This document shows positions 1 through 6,912 of a stretch of 9,374 bases of DNA, one piece after another. Position 1 is the stretch's first letter. Every line of letters starts with the position of its first letter. The notes under the pieces are model-generated. The model was not told where the DNA came from, did not search any database, and worked only from the letters and a program-made list of their open reading frames with translations. The translations under genes and the position numbers were made by a program. The stretch is from an uncultured Rhodanobacter sp. Lineage in GTDB: Bacteria > Pseudomonadota > Gammaproteobacteria > Xanthomonadales > Rhodanobacteraceae. The stretch spans positions 1 through 9,374 of the forward strand of contig CAIKJM010000117.1 in NCBI GenBank assembly GCA_903827735.1, read 5' to 3'.

Positions 1-76
1 CCACCACACAAGCTACGGTGACGTGCGGGCGCCAAACGTCGGCGTCGGTTTTGGCAGGGGCGAGTGTTTCGATCAT
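1..76 (-). CDS. NudJ-like Nudix hydrolase, N-terminal fragment
   Basis: Partial gene running off the left edge; only the first 25 codons are visible. From an ATG at 76-74 the minus strand reads MIETLAPAKTDADVWRPHV followed by TVACVV. The segment PHVTVACVV matches what I recall of the opening beta strand of Escherichia coli NudJ, a Nudix phosphatase that hydrolyses nucleoside di/triphosphates and the thiamine precursor HMP pyrophosphate. The catalytic Nudix box (GX5EX7REUXEEXGU) lies outside the window, so activity cannot be checked. No strong Shine-Dalgarno precedes this ATG. An in-frame ATG at 115-113 would add 13 residues without family resemblance, so I prefer 76. The gene is divergent from clpS. 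In related genomes a nudJ-type gene often precedes the tRNA thiolase gene mnmA, which would be to the left here (inference). Confidence 0.72.
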   Translation of the reverse strand, partial: MIETLAPAKTDADVWRPHVTVACVV

Positions 77-148
77 GGAAGGGTGACGGCACTGGAAATG
101 TCGCCATTGTGCCATCACCTAGTGGTGTGTCCGAGCGGCCGCGGCGGG

Positions 149-167
149 AAAAAGCCGCATCCGCGGC
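149..167 (-). terminator. Terminator-like hairpin in the Nudix gene leader
   Basis: Read on the minus strand this is GCCGC, loop GGAT, GCGGC, then five T residues: the geometry of a short intrinsic terminator pointing left, about 73 bases before the Nudix start. The 5-bp stem is all G/C. The 3' arm (158-154) can alternatively pair with GCCGC at 145-141, so two mutually exclusive hairpins are possible. It may stop stray leftward transcription from the clpS side, or act as an attenuator if a leader promoter exists; no convincing minus-strand promoter was found upstream. The region is very G/C-rich, so chance pairing is likely enough to keep confidence low. Confidence 0.35.
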
Positions 168-171
168 GGCG

Positions 172-177
172 TATACT
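172..177 (+). promoter_or_regulatory. Possible -10 element for clpS
   Basis: TATACT matches the sigma-70 -10 consensus at five of six bases and stands out in a G/C-rich gap. It lies 30 bases before the clpS start. The -35 position at 16-18 bp spacing is only A-rich (around 148-155) and does not match TTGACA. Start of transcription would be near 184. Weak call based on a single hexamer. Confidence 0.28.
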
Positions 178-207
178 TCGTATCAAAGTTGAGCTACCTA
201 AGAAACC

Positions 208-534
208 ATGGCCCAAGAATCCGAACACGAACAAGGCGGCGGTCGCGGTCTGGCGGTGGAAATCGCCAAGCCGGAAGTCGCTCGTCCGCCACTTTTTCAA
301 GTCTTTTTGTTGAATGATGACTTTACCCCGATGGATTTCGTGGTAGAGGTATTGCGAAGCTTCTTCAATCTCGATCAGGAGCAGGCAGTGCAGGTGATGT
401 TGCATGTACACACCCGGGGCAAAGGCGTGTGCGGTGTCTTCACCAGGGAGGTTGCCGAAACCAAGGTGACTCACGTCAACGAATATTCACGCTCACACCA
501 ACACCCGTTGCTTTGCACTATGGAAAAGCTCTGA
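208..534 (+). CDS. clpS: ClpS, ATP-dependent Clp protease adaptor
   Basis: Cytosolic adaptor that recognises proteins with destabilising N-terminal residues (bacterial N-degron pathway) and hands them to ClpA; it also redirects ClpA away from other substrates. The 108-residue product is close to the E. coli length of 106. A variable, charged and Gly-rich N-terminal tail (about residues 1-25) is the flexible part inserted into ClpA during delivery. The substrate pocket is present: N36-D37-D38 with T40 and M42, the helix residues M64, V67 and H68, and L101 in the closing HPLLCT segment, all matching known binding positions of E. coli ClpS. The Shine-Dalgarno is poor (an AAG-containing stretch before 208). 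clpA follows 66 bases downstream on the same strand, the classic clpS-clpA pair, so co-transcription is likely. No anomalies seen. Confidence 0.97.
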   Translation: MAQESEHEQGGGRGLAVEIAKPEVARPPLFQVFLLNDDFTPMDFVVEVLRSFFNLDQEQAVQVMLHVHTRGKGVCGVFTREVAETKVTHVNEYSRSHQHPLLCTMEKL

Positions 535-587
535 GCGACCCCACTTCGTGATCATCGCGGCGCCACTGGCCGCTCAACTTTGCAAGC

Positions 588-591
588 GGAG
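588..591 (+). promoter_or_regulatory. Ribosome binding site fixing the clpA start
   Basis: GGAG lies nine bases before the ATG at 601. It supports that ATG over the in-frame TTG at 580, which has no such sequence before it and would add seven residues not seen in the family. Confidence 0.7.
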
Positions 592-600
592 ACGATCCGA

Positions 601-2877
<2,277 letters not shown>

Positions 2878-2884
2878 GAGCTGT

Positions 2885-2918
2885 CTGGGTTTGGGATAAA
2901 TACACATCCCAAACCCAG
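2885..2918. other. Perfect 13-bp hairpin after clpA
   Basis: CTGGGTTTGGGAT (2885-2897) is the exact inverse complement of ATCCCAAACCCAG (2906-2918), with an 8-base loop. It begins seven bases after the clpA stop. No T-run follows on either strand, so it is not a classical terminator by itself. Its position suggests a 3'-end stabilising or exonuclease-blocking structure for clpA mRNA, or a back-up for leftward infA transcripts that pass the neighbouring terminator. It could also be a copy of a dispersed palindromic repeat; only one copy is in this window. Confidence 0.7.
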
Positions 2919-2935
2919 TTCCCGCGCAACAACGC

Positions 2936-2962
2936 AAAAAGCCGCGCATTGCGCGGCTTTTT
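2936..2962. terminator. Bidirectional intrinsic terminator between clpA and infA
   Basis: A7-bp G/C stem GCCGCGC (2941-2947) / GCGCGGC (2951-2957) with loop ATT is flanked by AAAAA on the left and TTTTT on the right, so both strands read as stem followed by a U-run. It lies between the convergent clpA and infA and should end transcripts from both sides. Confidence 0.9.
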
Positions 2963-3004
2963 CGTCAGCATGAGTAGGGTCGAATAGGGCCTAGGCCGCG
3001 CGAC

Positions 3005-3223
3005 TTACTTCATGCGGTACGTAATACGTCCTTTGCTCAGGTCGTATGGGGTCATCTCGATCTTGACCTTGTCGCCCGTGAGAATGCGGATGTAATGCTT
3101 GCGCATACGACCGGAGATGTGAGCGATGATCACGTGCCCGTTCTCCAGCTGTACGCGAAACATGGTGTTGGGCAGGGTCTCCTGGACCGTGCCTTCCATT
3201 TCGATGACGTCGTCTTTGGCCAT
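3005..3223 (-). CDS. infA: Translation initiation factor IF-1
   Basis: Essential small protein that binds the A-site region of the 30S subunit during initiation together with IF-2 and IF-3. The product is exactly 72 residues, the standard IF-1 length, and starts MAKDDVIEMEGTV. It carries the single S1-type OB fold and the hallmark segments FRVQLENGH, HISGRMRKHYIRI and GDKVKIEMTPYD, ending GRITYRMK. A GGAA lies a few bases before the start. The gene is convergent with clpA, whereas in E. coli infA lies near clpA but with a different partner set (aat). It is separated by 120 bases from the small gene upstream on the same strand and has its own promoter in that gap, so it is probably transcribed on its own. 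Confidence 0.98.
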   Translation of the reverse strand: MAKDDVIEMEGTVQETLPNTMFRVQLENGHVIIAHISGRMRKHYIRILTGDKVKIEMTPYDLSKGRITYRMK

Positions 3224-3268
3224 GTGTTCCGGTAGTCACGCACAGCCGTCATGGCTGCTAAGCCGCCG

Positions 3269-3297
3269 ATTATGCCATGGATAAGCGTTTGGTTAAA
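3269..3297 (-). promoter_or_regulatory. Probable infA promoter (extended -10)
   Basis: On the minus strand, TTTAAC (3297-3292) is followed after 17 bases by CATAAT (3274-3269), five of six to the sigma-70 -10. A TG with one spacer base stands directly before it, giving an extended -10. Predicted start near 3262 leaves a leader of about 38 bases before infA. The -35 is only a 3/6 match, which the extended -10 would offset. Confidence 0.6.
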
Positions 3298-3343
3298 CAA
3301 TCATCAGCGATGAAATCGAGAGGCGGGTAATCGTCCACCGGCG

Positions 3344-3619
3344 TCAGGCGAAGTATTCATCCAGCTTGTTGCGGATTTCCTGCTCGATCATGCCTTTCAT
3401 GGGCGACAGCATCAGGCCCAGCTCCGCGTGTACCACCACGGCATCGGCCGCCACCGCGATCGTGCCGTTCACGCCGGAGCGGGAGAATTTCAGGGTGTCG
3501 CCCTGCCACTGGGTTTCGGTGGCGAATTTCTCGCGCAGCTTCACCGCAACTTTGTCGACGACGGCGCGAGCGTCGGCCATCGGCAGATGGTGCGGCCGAC
3601 GAATATCGATCTTGGCCAT
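3344..3619 (-). CDS. Polyhydroxyalkanoic acid system family protein (PHA_gran_rgn type)
   Basis: A 91-residue soluble protein. The opening (MAKIDIRRPHHLPMADARAVVDKVA), the WQGDTLKFSRSGVNGTI core and the ending IEQEIRNKLDEYF are what I recall of the small family named after genes near polyhydroxyalkanoate granule loci (Pfam PF09650 / TIGR02610). No biochemical function is established for the family as far as I know, and no pha synthase or phasin gene is in this window, so the name should not be read as proof of a storage role. Predicted fold is an N-terminal helix, a beta-sheet and a C-terminal helix, without signal peptide or membrane segment. Start is firm: AAGGAG on the minus strand (3631-3626) stands six bases before the ATG. 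It is divergent from the FHA gene at 3734 and upstream of infA. Confidence 0.8.
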   Translation of the reverse strand: MAKIDIRRPHHLPMADARAVVDKVAVKLREKFATETQWQGDTLKFSRSGVNGTIAVAADAVVVHAELGLMLSPMKGMIEQEIRNKLDEYFA

Positions 3620-3625
3620 GAAGGG

Positions 3626-3631
3626 CTCCTT
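3626..3631 (-). promoter_or_regulatory. Strong ribosome binding site for the 3344-3619 gene
   Basis: AAGGAG on the minus strand, six bases before the ATG at 3619. It is a full match to the anti-Shine-Dalgarno core and the best in the window. Confidence 0.85.
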
Positions 3632-3678
3632 GAGTGAACCACTATCCTAAAGACCGCCATCTTAATGACGCCTGGGCG

Positions 3679-3707
3679 TTAGGACGTGACGGACTGCATG
3701 GTAAAGT
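3679..3707 (+). promoter_or_regulatory. Possible promoter of the FHA gene
   Basis: TTAGGA (3679-3684), 17-base spacer, TAAAGT (3702-3707) with TG plus one base directly before it (extended -10). Start would be near 3714, about 20 bases before the ATG at 3734. Hexamers match the consensus at 3/6 and 4/6, so this is tentative. The 114-base gap is shared with the divergent gene ending at 3619. Confidence 0.38.
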
Positions 3708-3733
3708 TTTGACGTCTATTCTTTGGTTGATCC

Positions 3734-4504
3734 ATGCGCATCGAATTTCCCAATGTGGCCCGAGAGGATTTTCATTGGACGCAGGCGCAGCTCACCATCG
3801 GCAGCGCGCCCGACAATGACCTCGTGCTGGCCGCGACGCAGGCCGCTCCCAAGCATCTGCGCATCCAGCAGGATCGCCGCGGCCTGGTGCTGCAGGTGCT
3901 GCCCAGTGCCAGCCGCATCCACGTCAACGCGCGACCTGTCAGAGAGAAGGCGCTGCTGCGCGCGGGCGATGTGATCAGCGTCGGTGATTGCCGCATGCTG
4001 CTGCGCGACGATCAGGATCTGTCGGAGAGAGATTCTCCTGCGCTGCCCAAGCAGGCCCGATGCACGGTGGCGTTGCGTGCGGTATCGGGTCCCCTATCGG
4101 GCCGCGTGTTGCCGCTGGAGTCCAGTCTCGAACTCGGCGCTCAGGGGCGCTATCCGCTGGAGTTGCCGCAGGGTGAGTCGGCTTCGCTGCGCATCCATTG
4201 GCAGGATGGCCGGCTGATGCTGGAGCCGATGCAGTTCTCCGAGCGCTTTCCGCTGCGTGTGAACGGTGTTACAGCCCACACCGTGGCCCTGCAGCCGGGC
4301 GACCAGATCGGCGTAGCCATGCACCGTTTCGTGGTCGATGCGCCGGGCATGGAGCCCGAGCCGGAAATCGTGATGCCGGTGCCGCTGCCGCCGACATTGC
4401 CCGAGGCGGCCGCCGGTCCGACCGGCGAGGTCTGGTGGTTGATCACCACGGCTGCTCTGATTGCCTTGGGTATTGCGCTGGTGCTGCTGATCCATCGTCG
4501 TTGA
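3734..4504 (+). CDS. Tail-anchored protein with two FHA-like modules, function unknown
   Basis: I do not recognise a named gene. The 256-residue product has an N-terminal FHA-like module (about 1-92): IGSAPDNDLVL, PKHLRI with H41, N65, and the closing GDVISVGDCRMLL. A second, weaker module (about 110-203) has VNG at 176-178 and QPGDQIGVAMHRFVV. A Pro/Glu-rich linker (204-230) leads to one hydrophobic segment (about 234-254) and a terminal Arg-Arg, so both modules should face the cytoplasm. FHA domains normally bind phosphothreonine peptides. Here the usual Arg after the first Gly is S24, and the usual Ser before the conserved His is missing in module one; module two has Ser where that His would be. 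Phosphopeptide binding is therefore doubtful. No clear Shine-Dalgarno precedes the ATG. serC begins 100 bases downstream, apparently with its own -10, so this need not be a biosynthetic gene. Confidence 0.72.
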   Translation: MRIEFPNVAREDFHWTQAQLTIGSAPDNDLVLAATQAAPKHLRIQQDRRGLVLQVLPSASRIHVNARPVREKALLRAGDVISVGDCRMLLRDDQDLSERDSPALPKQARCTVALRAVSGPLSGRVLPLESSLELGAQGRYPLELPQGESASLRIHWQDGRLMLEPMQFSERFPLRVNGVTAHTVALQPGDQIGVAMHRFVVDAPGMEPEPEIVMPVPLPPTLPEAAAGPTGEVWWLITTAALIALGIALVLLIHRR

Positions 4505-4519
4505 GCGTTTACTGGGTGG

Positions 4520-4546
4520 GGCTAAAGCACCTCTGGTCGGTTAGCC
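4520..4546 (+). other. Inverted repeat between the FHA gene and serC
   Basis: GGCTAA (4520-4525) and TTAGCC (4541-4546) are inverse complements enclosing 15 bases, which contain a further ACC/GGT pairing (4529-4531 / 4535-4537). No T-run follows. It overlaps the predicted -35 region of serC, so it could be an operator-like site or a weak 3' hairpin for the FHA mRNA. Low confidence. Confidence 0.3.
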
Positions 4547-4571
4547 ATCACGTTCTGCGCCGCGTCATAAT
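4541..4571 (+). promoter_or_regulatory. Possible serC promoter
   Basis: CATAAT at 4566-4571 is a 5/6 match to the sigma-70 -10. The best upstream hexamer, TTAGCC at 4541-4546, is a poor -35 (3/6) at a long 19-bp spacing. Start would be near 4578, leaving about 27 bases before the GTG at 4605. Confidence 0.35.
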
Positions 4572-4604
4572 GCCGGTTCCGCCCTTTGATGGATGCCAGC
4601 GTAC

Positions 4605-5690
4605 GTGAGCAGAATCTGGAATTTCAGCGCCGGTCCGGCGGCCATGCCGCAAGAAGTGCTCGAACGCGCCCAGCGCGAGATGCTGGAGTGGAACGGCAGC
4701 GGTGCCTCGGTGATGGAGCAGTCCCATCGCGGCAAGCGTTTTGTCGAGATGGCCGCGCAGACCGAGGCCGACCTGCGCAAGCTGCTCGACATTGCCGACG
4801 ATTACGCCGTGCTTTTTCTGCAGGGCGGGGCGACGCAGCTGTTCGCGCAGATTCCGATGAACCTCGCGGCGGCCGGCGACAGTGCGGATTACATCGATAC
4901 CGGTCACTGGAGCAGCAAGGCGATCAGCGAGGCGGAGCCGTATATCCATGTGAATGTCGCGGCCAGCGCCCAAGCGGACGACTATCGCAGCATCCCGGCG
5001 CGCGATACCTGGCAGCTCGATTCGAGCGCCTCTTACGTGCACTACACGCCGAACGAGACGATCCACGGCGTCGAGTTTCACAGCGTGCCCGAGGTGGGCT
5101 CGGTACCGCTGATCGCCGACATGTCGTCGAGCATTTTGTCCGAGCCACTGGACGTATCCCGCTTCGGCCTAATTTATGCGGGTGCGCAGAAAAATATCGG
5201 CCCATCCGGGCTGGTCCTGATGATCATCCGCCGCGATCTGCTGGAACGCACTGGCCGGCCGATGGCGAAAATCTTTCGTTTCGCCGAGCAGGCCTCGAAC
5301 GATTCCATGCTCAACACGCCCAATACCTGGGGCTGGTATCTGGCGGGGCTGACGTTTCAGTGGCTCAACGCGCTGGGCGGTCTGCCCGTGATGGCCGAGC
5401 GCAACCGCATCAAGGCCGAGCTGCTCTACGGCACGATCGATGGCTCCGGCGGCTTTTACCGCAACCCCGTCGCCGTGCCGGCACGCTCGCGCATGAATGT
5501 GCCTTTCACGCTGCACGACAGCGCGCTGGATGCATCCTTCCTCAAGCAGTCCGAAGACGCCGGCCTGCTGGCGCTAAAAGGGCACAAAGCCGTGGGCGGC
5601 ATGCGCGCATCGCTGTACAACGCCGTGCCGCTGGAAGCCGTGCAGGCATTGACGACCTTTATGCGTGACTTTGCCAGTCGACATGGGTGA
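4605..5690 (+). CDS. serC: Phosphoserine aminotransferase SerC
   Basis: Pyridoxal-phosphate enzyme converting 3-phosphohydroxypyruvate plus glutamate to phosphoserine; it also acts in the pyridoxal phosphate pathway on 4-phosphohydroxythreonine. From GTG at 4605 the product is 361 residues (E. coli SerC 362) and begins MSRIWNFSAGPA, aligning with E. coli MAQIFNFSSGPA. Motifs: WNGSGASVMEQSHRGK, HYTPNETIHGVEF, and IYAGAQKNIGPSG, whose K196 is the cofactor-binding lysine. The C-terminal GMRASLYNAVPLEAVQ is typical. An in-frame ATG at 4593 would add four residues. GGATG lies 9 bases before the GTG and no good site precedes the ATG, so GTG is preferred, but the choice is not secure. First gene of a serC-pheA-aroA-kdsB run; pheA begins 75 bases after its stop. 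Confidence 0.97.
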   Translation: MSRIWNFSAGPAAMPQEVLERAQREMLEWNGSGASVMEQSHRGKRFVEMAAQTEADLRKLLDIADDYAVLFLQGGATQLFAQIPMNLAAAGDSADYIDTGHWSSKAISEAEPYIHVNVAASAQADDYRSIPARDTWQLDSSASYVHYTPNETIHGVEFHSVPEVGSVPLIADMSSSILSEPLDVSRFGLIYAGAQKNIGPSGLVLMIIRRDLLERTGRPMAKIFRFAEQASNDSMLNTPNTWGWYLAGLTFQWLNALGGLPVMAERNRIKAELLYGTIDGSGGFYRNPVAVPARSRMNVPFTLHDSALDASFLKQSEDAGLLALKGHKAVGGMRASLYNAVPLEAVQALTTFMRDFASRHG

Positions 5691-5765
5691 GTGGTCAAGA
5701 GATGGGTATTTCGGGCAAGATGCCTGATGTAATTTGGACTTCTTTACTTCCAGGCGGCTAAATCG

Positions 5766-6854
5766 ATGAGCGATTCCAAGACCCCGCTGTCGGAAATGCG
5801 CGAGCGTATCGACAGCATCGACCGGCAGATCCAGCAGCTGATTTCCGAGCGCGCCAAGCGCGCCCAGGAAGTGGCGAAGGTGAAAGGTGAGGGGCTTTCG
5901 GCCATCGACTATTACCGACCCGAGCGCGAGGCTCACGTGTTGCGCATGGTGGTAGACCGCAACGATGGCCCGCTGTCCGATACGGAAATGGTGCGGCTGT
6001 TTCGCGAGATCATGTCCTCCTGCCTGGCGCAGGAAGATCCGCTGAAGATCGGCTTTCTCGGCCCCGAAGGCACCTTCAGCGAACAGGCCGTGCGCAAGCA
6101 CTTCGGTCACGCCGCCTACGGTCTGCCGCTGGGCAGCATCGAGGAAGTGTTCCAGGAGGTGGCAGCCGGCCACGCCGACTTCGGCGTGGTGCCGGTGGAA
6201 AATTCCGGTCAGGGCATGATCCAGATCACGCTGGATATGTTCCTCACCTCCGAAGCCACCATCTGCGGTGAGGTGGAGCTGCGCGTCCACCAGTGCCTGC
6301 ATTCGCTGGCCGGCAGGATCGAGGACGTGAAGCGCGTCTACGCCCATGCGCAGTCGCTGCAGCAGTGCAAGACCTGGCTGCGCATCAACCTGCCCAACGT
6401 GGAATGCATCGCGGTCGGCAGTAACGCCGAGGCGGCGCGCATGGCGCGTCACGCGGATGACGCGGCGGCAATTGCCGGCGAAACCGCTGGCAAGATTTAC
6501 GGGCTGAAGACGCTGGCCACAGGTATCGAAGATCGCGCCGACAACACCACGCGCTTTTTGGTCATCGGCCGGTCGCTGTTTCCGCCCTCGGGCAACGACC
6601 GCACCTCGCTGCTGGTTACCGTGAACGACCAGCCGGGCGCGCTTTACGCCGTGCTCAGTCCGTTCGCCAAGAACGACGTCAGCCTCAACCGCATCGAGTC
6701 GCGGCCGGCGCATACGGGCAAGTGGCAGTACGCGTTCTTCATCGATGTTTCCGGGCATATCGATGATGAAAGGTTGCAGGCGGCGGTTGCGGAAATCAGC
6801 GAGACGGCGGCCACTGTTCGTGTGCTGGGTTCGTATCCTGTCGCCTTGCCCTGA
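5766..6854 (+). CDS. pheA: P-protein: chorismate mutase / prephenate dehydratase
   Basis: Bifunctional enzyme turning chorismate into prephenate and then phenylpyruvate for phenylalanine synthesis; 362 residues. Chorismate mutase (AroQ type, about 1-92) shows R12, R29, K40 and R54-E55, matching E. coli R11, R28, K39 and R51-E52. Prephenate dehydratase (about 94-270) opens with IGFLGPEGTFSEQA and carries the catalytic Thr in NTTRF (T262). The C-terminal ACT domain (about 278-358) has GALY (291-294) and ESRP (311-314), the phenylalanine-binding motifs, so feedback inhibition by phenylalanine is expected. Where many homologues have ENSTEG, this protein has ENSGQG (145-150), which I recall from Xanthomonas PheA. 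A weak AGG-containing site precedes the ATG. No Phe-rich leader peptide or attenuator is visible in the 75-base gap after serC. Confidence 0.97.
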   Translation: MSDSKTPLSEMRERIDSIDRQIQQLISERAKRAQEVAKVKGEGLSAIDYYRPEREAHVLRMVVDRNDGPLSDTEMVRLFREIMSSCLAQEDPLKIGFLGPEGTFSEQAVRKHFGHAAYGLPLGSIEEVFQEVAAGHADFGVVPVENSGQGMIQITLDMFLTSEATICGEVELRVHQCLHSLAGRIEDVKRVYAHAQSLQQCKTWLRINLPNVECIAVGSNAEAARMARHADDAAAIAGETAGKIYGLKTLATGIEDRADNTTRFLVIGRSLFPPSGNDRTSLLVTVNDQPGALYAVLSPFAKNDVSLNRIESRPAHTGKWQYAFFIDVSGHIDDERLQAAVAEISETAATVRVLGSYPVALP

Positions 6855-6900
6855 GATGAAAGGCTCTTGTTGCGTGGTTGATCGTTGTTGAATTTGTTTT

Positions 6901-6904
6901 GGAG
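6901..6904 (+). promoter_or_regulatory. Ribosome binding site fixing the TTG start of aroA
   Basis: GGAG eight bases before the TTG at 6913, in an A/T-rich stretch after pheA. Together with a stop codon directly before the TTG (6910-6912), it leaves TTG as the only reasonable start. Confidence 0.8.
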
Positions 6905-6912
6905 AAAGTTGA

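Noticed and set aside
77..115. Upstream in-frame ATG (115-113, minus) for the Nudix gene
   Set aside because: It would add 13 residues of no recognisable family character and has no properly spaced ribosome site. It remains possible, since the ATG at 76 also lacks a good one.
580..600. TTG start extending clpA by seven residues
   Set aside because: The ATG at 601 has GGAG at nine bases and gives 758 residues, equal to E. coli ClpA; the extension has no family match.
4593..4604. ATG start for serC four codons upstream of the chosen GTG
   Set aside because: Homologues begin at the equivalent of the GTG and no ribosome site stands before the ATG. Kept as a real alternative but not preferred.
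5691..5765. Possible attenuator or promoter between serC and pheA
   Set aside because: No Phe-rich leader peptide, no terminator hairpin with a T-run, and only a TGTAAT without a fitting -35 were found.
5574..6758. 394-codon open frame on the minus strand over the serC end and pheA
   Set aside because: It is long, but antisense to clear PheA and SerC coding sequence. Codon-position G/C bias in the sense genes explains the lack of stops, and the composition (His/Arg/Gln-rich) is typical of such shadows.
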